Below are positions 41,605 through 53,048 of a stretch of DNA of 64,000 nt, in pieces. Below the pieces are notes generated by a model. That model worked only from the letters and a program-made list of their open reading frames with translations. It was not told where the DNA came from and made no database searches. Each line of letters begins with the position of its first letter. Position 1 is the first letter of the stretch. Position numbers and translations under genes: made by a program. The stretch comes from Hybos culiciformis. Its lineage: Eukaryota; Arthropoda; Insecta; Diptera; Hybotidae. The stretch covers positions 58,052,076 through 58,116,075 of the forward strand of contig OZ023274.1 in NCBI GenBank assembly GCA_964007475.1, given 5' to 3'.

Positions 41605-44494
41605 TGTTATTTAATGTGATTTTATTTGACTGTTATAATGTTAGTTATGTGTATATTCTTTGGTCTAATCAGTCTTAAACATTGATGATTAAATAAAAAA
41701 CTTCTTATTATATCTCATCAATTAATTTTATTTCCCAATATTTCGTACCCTTTCTTGGTACATTATCAAGGGCCTACATGGAAAAATTAACAATATTATT
41801 TTTACTCATTTTTTAATATGAATTATAAAAAATAGTTTTTTTAAAAAACTAGACTAATCTCAATAAAATATTCATTACTTACAATTTATAGATGATTTAT
41901 GTTAACAAAATATATATTTTTTAGTCATATTCAATAAAAGATGAAATTTAAAAACATGAATAAATAAATAAATAAAACATAAATAAAATAAATAAATTAA
42001 TTACATTATATGTATATTGACATCAAAAACAAAAAATAAAATAATTAAACTTTATATAAAAACAAAAAACAGCTGTATTGATTACACAAATTTTATATAA
42101 AGGTAAAACATTATAACCAATTACGTCAAATCAAACAAACCAATGAACATACATAAAGAAAGAATTATGAAAGCACACAAAATAACAACAAACTATTTGC
42201 GTCAACATCCAAATATATTAATAATTTCAACTGATAAGGGCAACAAATCGGTAATAACCACGAAGGATACATATAAAACTAAAATGGAGGACCATTTAAA
42301 AGATGAAACAACATATACACATTTTACACCTCATAAGAACCACATTAAAGAACTTATAACAGAGGTTAACACATTAATTAACGACATGCATAATAAAAAA
42401 TACATTACTAAAAATGACCTCGCAAAACTTACAGTTATCACAGAAAATCCAGCAAGAATATATGGCACAATTAAAGTGCATAAACCAGGATTTCCAATTA
42501 GACCAATTGTCAGCACAATTAACACCCCAACATACGATTTGGCTAAATACTTGAACAAGATATTATCCAAAATTAGGGACACAACTAAATATAACGTTAA
42601 AAACTCCACAGAATTTAAGAATTATATCGACCAAATTAAGATAGACCACGATGATAGATTGGTGTCCCTCGACGCTGTCTCCCTTTACACGAACATCCCC
42701 CAACCTGACGCTCTAAAAAGTGTGCTCAATAGATGGCATAAAATTAAAAAAGAAACGAAAATATCTAAAAAACTATTTATAGAAGCTCTCAAATTGTGTA
42801 TTAACAAGGCTAACTATTTTATGTATGACAACAAATATTATCGACAAACTCACGGACTAGCTATGGGGTGCAGCCTTTCAGGAATCTTAGCAGAGTTTGT
42901 GTTAGACGATTTCCTTGACGAAGTGTTACCGAAATTAACGTTTAGACCAAAATTTTTTAAAAAATATGTTGACGACTGTATTTTGACAATACCGAAGGAT
43001 AAAGATGTTGAACTACTGCACATTTTCAACAACTCCCACGACAAAATCAAATTTACAATAGAGACTGAAAACCAAAATACGAATAATATACCATTTCTGG
43101 CCATGACAATAAAAAGAGAAGGACAACATATTACCACTAATTGGTATAGAAAAGGAATAGTATCGGGGAGGATGTTAAATTACCATTCGGCTCACCCGTA
43201 TTATGTAAAATACAATGTTGCCATGAATTTTGCGAATCGTGTCATCAACCTTAGTCATAAAAAACATCACAAAGAAAATTATAATAAAATCAGGAAAACA
43301 CTACAACAAAATTGCTACCCCGACAACATAATTAAAAAAATAATAAATAAAATAAAATATAAAAAACCAAATAACCAAACAAAGACATCTATCGATAGAT
43401 ACAGAAAATTAGCATACATACCTGAGTTAACAGACAAAATTTCAAAATCTCTAAAAAATATGGACAACACATTAGGATTAGGTCAAGGACCAATAAACAA
43501 ATTGGATAAAATATTTGATAAAACAAAAACTATAATTAAAGATAAACCATGTACGGGAGTAGTATATAAAATAAAATGTAAGAACAATAGTTGTGATAAG
43601 ATATATATAGGAGAGACGAAAAGAGATATTAAAATAAGAATGAGGGACCATAAATATGACTATTCAAGAGCAAAGAAAGACAAAAATAATACATCTAATA
43701 CCCAAGGGACAGCATGTTTAGTTCACGCGATGCAATTTAACCATGAATTTGACTATGATCACCCGACAATTTTACATAAAAACGTACATAATTGGAAGAA
43801 AAGAAGAAACCTAGAAGACCTAAATATTCAACTAAACATGACGCATACAACAAATTATAAGTGTGATACAAAGTTTCTCCACAACGGCTATAAAGAAATA
43901 ATAAGAAATATGATTAATTATTAAACCTCTGTGATCATGTAAATTTTGAGCGAAAGCTTTTATTTTTAGAATTTATATTGTGGTTTGTTTTTTCTCTCTT
44001 CATTAAAATAAAATATCAATTTCTTATTGTTTTACCTTTATATAAAATTTGTGTAATCAATACAGCTGTTTTTTGTTTTTATATAAAGTTTAATTAGTTT
44101 ATTTTTTGTTTTTGATGTCAATATACATATAATGTAATTAATTTATTTATTTTATTTATGTTTTATTTATTTATTTATTCATGTTTTTAAATTTCATCTT
44201 CTATTGAATATGACTAAAAAATATATATTTTGTTAACATAAATCATCTATAAATTGTAAGTAATGAATATTTTATTGAGATTAGTCTAGTTTTTTAAAAA
44301 AACTATTTTTTATAATTCATATTAAAAAATGAGTAAAAATAATATTGTTAATTTTTCCATGTAGGCCCTTGATAATGTACCAAGAAAGGGTACGAAATAT
44401 TGGGAAATAAAATTAATTGATGAGATATAATAAGAAGTTTTTTATTTAATCATCAATGTTTAAGACTGATTAGACCAAAGAATATAAACATAAC
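41605..44494 (+). mobile_element. Penelope-like element 1 with inverted terminal arms
   Basis: Flanked by a 14-bp duplication TAATAAAAAACTAA (41591-41604, 44495-44508). Near-perfect inverted arms of ~466 bp (41643-42108 and 44029-44494) surround one intact ORF. An extra 38 bp lies outside the left arm. Penelope-like elements often carry such pseudo-LTRs, direct or inverted. Confidence 0.92.
42143..43924 (+). CDS. Penelope-like reverse transcriptase with GIY-YIG endonuclease
   Basis: 593 residues, uninterrupted. The RT has the early Lys-Gly-Asn-Lys-Ser region, Ile-Tyr-Gly-Thr-Ile-Lys-Val-His-Lys-Pro, motif A Leu-Val-Ser-Leu-Asp-Ala-Val-Ser-Leu-Tyr, motif B Gly-Leu-Ala-Met-Gly-Cys, and motif C with catalytic YVDD near residue 275. 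The C-terminal GIY-YIG domain starts at about residue 470 with Gly-Val-Val-Tyr-Lys-Ile and Ile-Tyr-Ile-Gly-Glu-Thr-Lys-Arg. It is somewhat shorter at the N-terminus than some family members; the ATG at 42143 lies just past the inverted arm. This copy looks capable of coding for active protein. Confidence 0.93.
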   Translation: MNIHKERIMKAHKITTNYLRQHPNILIISTDKGNKSVITTKDTYKTKMEDHLKDETTYTHFTPHKNHIKELITEVNTLINDMHNKKYITKNDLAKLTVITENPARIYGTIKVHKPGFPIRPIVSTINTPTYDLAKYLNKILSKIRDTTKYNVKNSTEFKNYIDQIKIDHDDRLVSLDAVSLYTNIPQPDALKSVLNRWHKIKKETKISKKLFIEALKLCINKANYFMYDNKYYRQTHGLAMGCSLSGILAEFVLDDFLDEVLPKLTFRPKFFKKYVDDCILTIPKDKDVELLHIFNNSHDKIKFTIETENQNTNNIPFLAMTIKREGQHITTNWYRKGIVSGRMLNYHSAHPYYVKYNVAMNFANRVINLSHKKHHKENYNKIRKTLQQNCYPDNIIKKIINKIKYKKPNNQTKTSIDRYRKLAYIPELTDKISKSLKNMDNTLGLGQGPINKLDKIFDKTKTIIKDKPCTGVVYKIKCKNNSCDKIYIGETKRDIKIRMRDHKYDYSRAKKDKNNTSNTQGTACLVHAMQFNHEFDYDHPTILHKNVHNWKKRRNLEDLNIQLNMTHTTNYKCDTKFLHNGYKEIIRNMINY

Positions 44495-44794
44495 TAATAA
44501 AAAACTAAGTTCGGCCAGAGTTAAAATGCGTTCGGCATATTGGCTGCTAGGTTCCGCATTCTACTTACAACTATAGCTCTGTGCCCTGAAAAAACAACTC
44601 GAATTGTATTAGCTTGTTGCTACCTTCACAATTTTTTGAAGAAAAAAAGAGGTATCATATATACTCAGATGCAAATAACAAGCGTTGAGGAAGTTTTAAT
44701 GGAGTTGCAAACATCATCTGCAAAAAATTCATCAACAGCAGCAAAAGACGTCAGAAATAGTTTTTGTGAAGTGGTTAACATTTTAAATAATTAA

Positions 44795-45101
44795 ATTAAT
44801 TAAAAAAAAACCCTTAATTTGTTCCTTCAAATAAAAAAAATTTATATTATATTATATTATTTTTATTAATAAAAATATAATCACAAAATTCTTCAAAATA
44901 TTTCTTTTAATTCATTAATTAGATTAATTATTATATAGATTAATTCATATATATTTTCACAGCACAAAGTTGCTTTTTTTCACAGTTTGATATTGATTGC
45001 ATTACTTTTATATATATAAAAGTGGATAAATATATTTTTTTATAAATACTATTAAATAATGTTAAAAAATTGCATGTAAGCACTTTTAAATTTAAAAGTT
45101 C
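44795..45101. other. convergent spacer between transposase and MADF-BESS genes
   Basis: A/T-rich, no ORF; likely the shared 3' ends of the two Harbinger genes. Confidence 0.5.
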
Positions 45102-48100
45102 TTACGAATATTGAGTATCAGAAATAAGATCTTGACTTGCATTTCTATAATGATAATTGTTTTCATTTGGAATTACAACTTGATCCGAAATTATAGAAAA
45201 AGTTGGAGTTACTGAGTTTAGTGGCGTTGATGACCTTGAACTGAACGAGGTACTAGACAAGCTTTGAGCTGGAGAAATAGATGGTATAATGTTTAGATGG
45301 AGTTGGTTTAACTGCCCTAATAATAAAATTTCATCAATGGCTTTTTTAGCAAACATTTTTTGCTCTTCTGATAGTTTTTTAAAAGATATTGCCCAGGCAC
45401 GGACGAAAATATCTGATTCATCATCCGCACTATGTTGTCTGTTACTAATTTCACTTAAATGATCTACGGCTTTTTGTAAAAATTCTTCTTTTCTTAAATT
45501 TGAAACTTTTTGATTTCGACAAATTCTTTTGGCTTTTTGCTTCTCATGTTGAAATTCCTCTTGATTCTAGAAAAAATTTAATGTTACAATAATATGATAA
45601 TATTAGATAAAAAAGGAAAGTTAATTAAAACAAAAAAAAATTTTTATTTATTTCTTTATTTTTTATTTATAATCCTTTTTATTATGTTTTTAAATTTTTA
45701 TTTAAGTATAATTCTACTTTTAAATATAAAAAAAAAAAAAAAAAATTGTTTTTTAATTTTCGCCTACTAGTTTCGAGGTTTTACCTAATCGACTGGGCAT
45801 TTGCTACTGAACATACAACAAAATATTTCAATTTATCTCTAATTAAATCTCTCATAAAATTATAAAACAACTTAAAATATCTACTATAAGAATTTACAAT
45901 ATATATTCTACATTTTTTCTTATGAGCGAAAAAGCGGCAAAACAAGTACAATAACAATTAACACATATCAAATAGATAAGACAGAATTGAGAAATGGAAA
46001 ATAATATCACTTATTTATGAGTGTATAAACTACACTTGTCAAATATAAAGAGCGAATAAATAAATAGAAATCAATAAATAAAAGACTATTAAACAAAATT
46101 AATAAATAGAAATCAAATTAAGATATAACAGCTGTAAATGAAAACATTTTCCATTTCTCATCTCATAATCATATCTAAACATTTTTTAAATTTTGCTTAA
46201 ATAATTTAACAGAGGACTGTTGTTACATAAGTCAATTTGGTGATTCATGAGATTAAGATTATTATTTTTGGCTCTTTTTATTTCTAATATTTCCAATTTA
46301 TCTAATATTCTATTATCGTTAGAGTTATGTAAAAGAACAGGTAAATCTTCATTAATATTGTGTTTATTTTTTATTATATGCTGTGCTATTGCTGATTCCG
46401 GGTTTGGTTTAAAAGAAGCTTTTAAGTGTTCTGTTAGTCTAGTTTTTAGTTTACGTTTAGTTCTCCCTATGTAGCCAAGCATCACAGTCTTTACAACTTA
46501 TTTTGTAAACACCGGATTTGTCAAATATGTCAATTTTGGGCTTTATTTTGTTATTGACTAACAGATTCTTTATAGTGTAATTGTTATAGAAAGCTGTGTT
46601 TTTTTGTCTAGAGTTGATAATGTATTTAAATTTGTTAGAAATGTTTTTAAAGAAAGGAATTCTGACCCAATTAAAATTATCCGAGTTTGAATTCATCGGA
46701 AAAATAATATTTGTTGCTAATTTTCTTTTTTCATTATATAACAGTTTGTAAATCATTTTAGATTGATACCCGTTATTATGTGCAATATTAATGATTGTAC
46801 GGAGTTCTTTCTCGAAAAATTGAGGTGTTAAAGGTACATATAGTAAACGGTCGATCATTGAATGAAAAGCGGATAATTTTACAGACCAGGGATGACTAGA
46901 AAAAAAGGGTATCACATTGTCCGTATAAGTATCTTTTCTAAAAATGTCAAATTCAAGTTTATTTCTATTTATGGTTATTTTTAGGTCAAGAAAATTAATT
47001 TTATTTATTCCTTTTTCAACTGTGAATTGAATATTGTTATTAATTTTGTTTAATGTGTTTTCAAGAAAATCGTCTAACTCTTCTAAAGAACATGTCCAAA
47101 TACATAATATGTCGTCTACGTAACGTGTCCAAGTGAAAATATTTCTTAAAGTGTGTTCATTCAAATTGAATAAATCATGCTCAAAATGGTCCATAAAAAA
47201 TTCCGCTCCGATGGGAGAAAAAATAGAACCCATCGCCAAGCCTTCAGTCTGTTGATAGAATTTATTGTTAAAATAAAAATAATTCTGGGAAAGGCACACC
47301 TCGGTCAAGTTTTTTAATTGTTTTTGTAAATTTAAGTCAGTAATTTTATTGTCAATGTCTGAACATAGAAGTTGCAACAAACAATCAGTAGGAACGGAAG
47401 GAAACAAATTTTTTACATCAAAAGATATGAGTTTAGCATCATCGGGTAAGTTTAGCTTACTTAATAAGTTAATTAATTCTCTAGAATTTTTTATAGAATA
47501 TTTGGGTTAAAAATTGAGTTTGTCTTTAAGAATTTTAGCGAAATCTGCACAAAGTTTTTGGTTTGGAGCATTGTAGGCACTTGAAATAGGTCTGAAAGAT
47601 AATGTTTCTTTATGTAATTTAGGTAATCCACTCAAAATAGGCGCTGAAGGATTACTATTTTTTAATTTAAAGTTTAAATTTTTTTCAAAAACCAAATTGC
47701 TTTTATTAACTACATTAACAATTTTTCTGTTATATTTAAATGTGGGATCTTTTTTTATTTCTTTAACATTCATATTACTAATACAGTCATACATTTTCTC
47801 TACGTAGAAATCTTTATCTAAGATAATAATACAATTTCCTTTATCAGCTTTACACAGTATTAAGTTATTATTAATAAGTTTATTTTTGATAGTAAAAATT
47901 AAATGTTGATCATTATAATCAAGTTTATTAATATTTATCTTTTTATTATCTGGTTGTTTTAATAATCTTACACATTCGAATTTTCCTTCAAGATCATCAA
48001 TTGCTGCATCCAAATGTACTCCGAGTTCTAATAAATTATTGTTGTTGAATTTATGGTTGATAGCATAATTTAGGCCATTGTTCAAAAATTCCAATTCCCT

Positions 48101-51100
48101 GGATGAGAAGTCAAATGTGGATAAATTCTTAACTCTAGGATGGAACGATGTTTTAGTAAAGGATGCTTGATGTCTTCTCTTATAATTTATCAGATTATTT
48201 AGTTTGTTGTTCTGAGTTATAAATTTAGTCTGACTAATATTTTGTACTTCTTCATGAATTACTCTTCTTACTTCTTCAAATTGCCAAAAAGTTGTTCGTT
48301 TAGACGATTCAGAATAAAATACTTTCAAATGAGAGCTCATGTGGTTCCTCATTATGTATTTCGATTTTATTTCAAAATTCAGCCATTTGACTTTTGCTTG
48401 ATACATAACTCTTTTTGTTAAACTCGAATTAATTTGTTCTTTTTGCATCTTGATAAGAACCATAAATCGTTGCATGTTGTTCAGTAGCAATCTTCTGTAT
48501 AAAACACGTAGTGTGTAATCATCAGAGTTAATTATGGAGTTAACAGACTCCTCGGATAATTCTTGGTAGAATTTTAACATATTAGGTAAAAAAGGAAAGT
48601 TAATTAAAACAAAAAAAAATTTTTATTTATTTCTTTATTTTTTATTTATAATCCTTTTTATTATGTTTTTAAATTTTTATTTAATTATAATTCTACTTTT
48701 AAATATAAAAAAAAAAAAAAATTGTTTTTTAATTTTCGCCTACTAGTTTCGAGGTTTTCTCTAATTAAATCTCTAATTAAATCTAATTAAATCTCTCATA
48801 AAATTATAAAACAACTTAAAATATCTACTATAAGAATTTACAATATATATTCTACATTTTTTCTTATGAGCGAAAAAGCGGCAAAACAACAAGTACAATA
48901 ACAATTAACACATATCCAAATAGATAAGACAGAATTGAGAAATGGAAAATAATATCACTTATTTATGAGTGTATAAACTACACTTGTCAAATATAAAGAG
49001 CGAATAAATAAATAGAAATCAATAAATAAAAGACTATAAAACAAAATTAATAAATAGAAATCAAATTAAGATATAACAGCTGTAAATGAAAACGGCATTT
49101 TCCATTTCTCATCTAAATTATGCTATCAACCATAAATTCAACAACAATAATTTATTAGAACTCGGAGTACATTTGGATGCAGCAATTGATGATCTTGAAG
49201 GAAAATTCGAATGTGTAAGATTATTAAAACAACCAGATAATAAAAAGATAAATATTAATAAACTGGATTATAATGATCAACATTTAATTTTTACTATCAA
49301 AAATAAACTTATTAATAATAACTTAATACTGTGTAAAGCTGATAAAGGAAATTGTATTACTATCTTAGATAAAGATTTCTACGTAGAGAAAATGTATGGC
49401 TGTATTAGTAATATGAATGTTAAAGAAATAAAAAAAGATCCCACATTTAAATATAACAGAAAAATTGTTAATGTAGTTAATAAAAGCAATTTGGTTTTTG
49501 AAAAAAATTTAAACTTTAAATTAAAAAATAGTAATCCTTCAGCGCCTATTTTGAGTGGATTACCTAAATTACATAAAGAAACATTATCTTTCAGACCTAT
49601 TTCAAGTGCCTACAATGCTCCAAACCAAAAACTTTGTGCAGATTTCGCTAAAATTCTTAAAGACAAACTCAATTTTAAACCCAAATATTCTATAAAAAAT
49701 TCTAGAGAATTAATTAACTTATTAAGTAAGCTAAACTTACCCGATGATGCTAAACTCATATCTTTTGATGTAAAAAATTTGTTTCCTTCCGTTCCTACTG
49801 ATTGTTTGTTGCAACTTCTATGTTCAGACATTGACAATAAAATTACTAACTTAAATTTACAAAAACAATTAAAAAACTAGACCGAGATGTGCCTTTCCCA
49901 GAATTATTTTTATTTTAACAATAAGTTCTATCAACAGACTGAAGGCTTGGCGATGGGTTCTACTTTTTCTCCCTTCGGAGCGGAATTTTTTATGGACCAT
50001 TTTGAGCATGATTTATTCAATTTGAATGAACACACTTTAAGAAATATTTTCACTTGGACACGTTACGTAGACGACATATTATGTATTTGGACATGTTCTT
50101 TAGAAGAGTTAGACGATTTTCTTGAAAACACATTAAACAAAATTCATAACAATATTCAATTCACAGTTGAAAAAGGAATAAGTAAAATTAATTTTCTTGA
50201 CCTAAAAATAACCATAAATAGAAATAAACTTGAATTTGACATTTTTAGAAAAGATACTTATACGGACAATGTGATACCCTTTCTTTCTAGTCATCCCTGG
50301 TCTGTAAAATTATCCGCTTTTCATTCAATGACCGTTTACTATATGTACCTTTAACACCTCAATTTTTCGAGAAAGAACTCCGTACAATCATTAATATTGC
50401 ACATAATAACGGGTATCAATCTAAAATGATTTACAAACTGTTATATAATGAAAAAAGAAAATTAGCAACAAATATTATTTTTCCGATGAATTCAAACTCG
50501 GATAATTTTAATTGGGTCAGAATTCCTTTCTTTAAAAACATTTCTAACAAATTTAAATACATTATCAACTCTAGACAAAAAAACACAGCTTTCTATAACA
50601 ATTACACTATAAAGAATCTGTTAGTCAATAACAAAATAAAGCCCAAAATTGACATATTTGACACACCCGGTGTTTACAAAATAAGTTGTAAAGACTGTGA
50701 TGCTTGCTACATAGGGAGAACTAAACGTAAACTAAAACCTAGAATAACAGAACACTTAAAAGCTTCTTTTAAACCAAACCCGGAATCAGCAATAGCACAG
50801 CATATAATAAAAAATAAACACAATATTAATGAAGATTTACCTGTTCTTTTACATAACTCTAACGATAATAGAATATTAGATAAATTGGAAATATTAGAAA
50901 TAAAAAGAGCCAAAAATAATAATCTTAATCTCATGAATCACCAAATTGACTTATGTAACAACAGTCCTCTGTTAAATTATTTAAGCAAAATTTAAAAAAT
51001 GTTTAGATATGATTATGAGATGAGAAATGGAAAATGCCGTTTTCATTTACAGCTGTTATATCTTAATTTGATTTCTATTTATTAATTTTGTTTTATAGTC

Positions 51101-52050
51101 TTTTATTTATTGATTTCTATTTATTTATTCGCTCTTTATATTTGACAAGTGTAGTTTATACACTCATAAATAAGTGATATTATTTTCCATTTCTCAATTC
51201 TGTCTTATCTATTTGATATGTGTTAATTGTTATTGTACTTGTTGTTTTGCCGCTTTTTCGCTCATAAGAAAAAATGTAGAATATATATTGTAAATTCTTA
51301 TAGTAGATATTTTAAGTTGTTTTATAATTTTATGAGAGATTTAATTAGAGATAAATTTAAATATTTTGTTGTATGTTCAGTAGCAAATGCCCAGTCGATG
51401 AGGTAAAACCTCGAAACTAGTAGGCGAAAATTAAAAAACAATTTTTTTTTTTTTTTATATTTAAAAGTAGAATTATAATTAAATAAAAATTTAAAAACAT
51501 AATAAAAAGTATTATAAATAAAAAATAAAGAAATAAATAAAAAATTTTTTTTGTTTTAATTAACTTTCCTTTTTTACCTAATATGTTCTACCAAGAATTA
51601 TCCGAGGAGTCTGTTAACTCCATAATTAATATGATAATATATATGTTTTAATTAAAAAGTACTTACTACAATTTCTTTAAAACCATCATCGGAAGAATCT
51701 AGACTTGAAATTCCTGTAACAGTGGTTTCATGGTCTTTCAGAAAATATAATAAGTCGTAATACCACAAGGAAGGAACATAAATTTCATCTGTGCCAGCTC
51801 CTGATTTTTGACTTTGTACAACTTTTTTTAATTCACGACGATAACAAGTCCTTATGTTATTTATTCTATTTTTCAATGAAATGATGGTCGCATCACTATG
51901 CATTTTTTTATAACTTCTTAATAATATGTTGTAAGCTTTAGTTTTTAGATCCTTATTTTTATAAACATTGCTTTTGATTTTCCATAGCGCTGGTAAATCC
52001 ATAAATTCTTGAAAAAAATCTCTCCAGTCCTCATTATCTACTATTGACAT
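45102..52050 (-). CDS. MADF-BESS protein, Harbinger partner gene (spliced, intact)
   Basis: Exon 1 52050-51667 (128 codons), donor GTAAGT at 51666; exon 2 45566-45102 after acceptor TTTTTTCTAG, joined in phase, giving about 282 residues. Residues 1-100 form a MADF (Myb-like) DNA-binding domain: Trp-Arg-Asp-Phe-Phe-Gln-Glu-Phe ... Leu-Trp-Tyr-Tyr-Asp-Leu-Leu-Tyr-Phe-Leu. Near residue ~180 is a BESS-type motif (Asp-Ile-Phe-Val-Arg-Ala-Trp-Ala ... Lys-Lys-Leu-Ser-Glu-Glu-Gln). The tail is Ser-rich. Harbinger elements use such a protein to bring transposase to the nucleus and the ends. The only intron contains the entire 6-kb Penelope composite, so the coding sequence is unharmed. Confidence 0.85.
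46186..48580 (-). pseudogene. Penelope-like family 2 RT/GIY-YIG, minus copy, two lesions
   Basis: Starts at ATG 48580 and spans ~795 codons. The N-terminal ~180 residues are Lys/Asn-rich and unique to this copy; RT follows with Leu-Ile-Ser-Phe-Asp-Val-Lys (A), Glu-Gly-Leu-Ala-Met-Gly-Ser (B) and YVDD (C). A TAA near 47507 replaces a Lys codon still present in the plus copy, and an extra G near 46470 shifts the frame inside the GIY-YIG site (Ala-Cys-Tyr-Ile-Gly-Arg in the other copy). The end at 46186 shares the same C-terminus as the plus copy. Confidence 0.88.
49113..50995 (+). pseudogene. Penelope-like family 2 RT/GIY-YIG, plus copy, 5'-truncated
   Basis: Begins in the middle of the protein (Leu-Asn-Tyr-Ala-Ile-Asn-His-Lys), joined directly to pseudo-LTR sequence; about 180 N-terminal residues are missing. 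A TAG near 49880 replaces Leu, and a 4-bp loss near 50330 shifts the frame. YVDD is at ~50070. The GIY-YIG part (50426-50995) is intact here, with Gly-Val-Tyr-Lys-Ile-Ser and Cys-Tyr-Ile-Gly-Arg. Very similar to the minus copy at nearly all other sites. Confidence 0.88.
51386..51430 (+). ncRNA. hammerhead-like hairpin in Penelope pseudo-LTR (candidate)
   Basis: TGCCCAGTCGATGAGGTAAAACCTCGAAAC followed by TAGTAGGCG: a GATGA box, a GGT/ACC stem, CGAAAC, a C-UA-G mini-stem and UA, with TGCC and GGCG able to pair outside. This is the order of a type I hammerhead, but the first box reads CAGTCGATGA rather than CTGATGA. A related sequence lies on the minus strand at 45768-45815. Known Penelope-like elements do carry hammerheads in their pseudo-LTRs. 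It may be inactive or only a hairpin. Confidence 0.3.
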
Positions 52051-52549
52051 TTTCCAACTAGTTTGAATCGAATAATATGTAAAGTATCCAATTCTTTAGT
52101 TAATAATTTAATTTTTATTTTTATTTATTTAATAATTTAAATTTTTATCAAATGAAAATAAAAACCTATTTATTAAAACTATTTTTTAATAGGTTAAGTG
52201 TTGTTTACTTTGAATAATAAAATCAATAAATTTTTGACGGTTGAAGAATGGTTGCTAAACAAGTTGTATCGTGTGTGCCAAAACATACAACTTGTTGTCA
52301 ACATGTTGTACAATCAAGTTGGACCGTGTATGGCCAGCATAAGCGTATTAGGATAGTTTTAAAATTTAAAAATAGCAAAAACTGATAGCAAATTCGAAGA
52401 CGAATCCAACGATGTATCATACTCATTTTTTTTGAAAAGTGGAATTGACGAGTTTTGATAAACATCGACACATATATAGTTTTTTCAAAAGGTTCTCCCG
52501 AAAAAGTTGGCTTGATTTATTGTGGCTATTATGTTTGTAAGTCTAGTAG

Positions 52550-53048
52550 ACTCCGCCATTTTTTTTATTATTAATAGGTGTGTTTTGTTCCGAAAATTTA
52601 AAAGTACCTTGCAAAAAGTTTTTAATGTCTTGTTTAAATGTTGTTGTTCGTTTATCCAATTGTGTACACAATTTTTTTGTTATACCTATTTGATTATCTA
52701 GATTTGTCGTCAATTTATTTATTCTTTCATCGTCTTCTAGGCTATCTACAGATATGACGGTATTATTACTTTTATTAAAGACACTTTCCGATTCACTTTC
52801 CGAGTGAGATTCACGTTCCGAGTGAATTAATATTTTGATTAATTTCCGTTTCTTCGTTTAACTCTAATTCTGTAGATATTAAAGTACAATTACCTTTGGA
52901 AGAATCGCTTTCTTAATGGTTTTCAAAATTTGTGCTTATCAAAGATATATTGTTACTTTTTGTCTTTAAAACTAAATTTTTTTAATTTTTTTTGTACGTA
53001 AGGACAAATTATATGACGTTTCGTCGCTTTGACTACCACTACTCATTA
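52550..53048 (-). pseudogene. N-terminal part of the gypsy-like gag cut off by Harbinger
   Basis: ATG 53048 opens Met-Ser-Ser-Gly-Ser-Gln-Ser-Asp-Glu-Thr, followed after frame changes by an acidic, Asn-rich stretch (Asn-Thr-Val-Ile-Ser-Val-Asp-Ser-Leu-Glu-Asp-Asp-Glu) and a helical segment to ~52560. It has no knuckles or capsid core; those lie at 38713-39850 on the other side of the Harbinger element, in the same orientation. Confidence 0.5.

Larger units (their letters stand above)
40667..44794 (+). pseudogene. PIF/Harbinger transposase (DDE), interrupted
   Basis: Exon 1 from ATG 40667 to 41089 with donor GTAAGT; a 70-nt intron; exon 2 from 41160 (acceptor AATTTTAG). N-terminal helix-turn-helix-like region with Leu-Arg-Phe-Leu-Ala-Asn-Gly, then Val-Gly-Ala-Ile-Asp-Gly-Lys-His with the first catalytic Asp, and Phe-Val-Ala-Asp-Asp-Ala-Phe with the second. 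The Penelope-like element at 41605-44494 splits the gene after Asn-Lys-Lys-Leu. Coding resumes at 44495 and, after one apparent base loss around 44523, continues Asn-Ala-Phe-Gly-Ile-Leu-Ala-Ala-Arg-Phe to the stop at 44794. The lost base falls where the catalytic Glu codon is expected. Confidence 0.88.
45604..51627. mobile_element. Penelope-like family 2: composite of a full minus copy and an inverted truncated copy
   Basis: Flanked by a 13-bp duplication AATATGATAATAT (45591-45603 and 51628-51640), so it arrived as one event. Contents: pseudo-LTR 45604-46160 (minus sense), ORF 46186-48580 minus, pseudo-LTR 48586-49085 in the same sense, then a 5'-truncated ORF 49113-50995 in plus sense, an inverted pseudo-LTR 51000-51583, and 44 bp matching the ORF start (51584-51627). 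Lies wholly within the MADF-BESS intron. Confidence 0.88.
40305..52339. mobile_element. PIF/Harbinger transposon, 12 kb with nested Penelope-like elements
   Basis: Inverted ends begin TGCTGGCCATACACGGTCC and match for ~45 bp (through TACAACATGTTGACAACA). TAA is duplicated at 40302-40304 and 52340-52342, the PIF/Harbinger signature. It holds the two genes typical of the superfamily: a DDE transposase on plus and a MADF/Myb-type partner on minus, in convergent order. Without its two Penelope insertions (2.9 and 6.0 kb) it would be about 3.1 kb, a usual size. Confidence 0.93.

Noticed and set aside
41740..41790. Hammerhead ribozyme in the Penelope-like element 1 arms
   Set aside because: TTGATGAG-like and GAAA boxes occur in the arms but without the required stem II between them.
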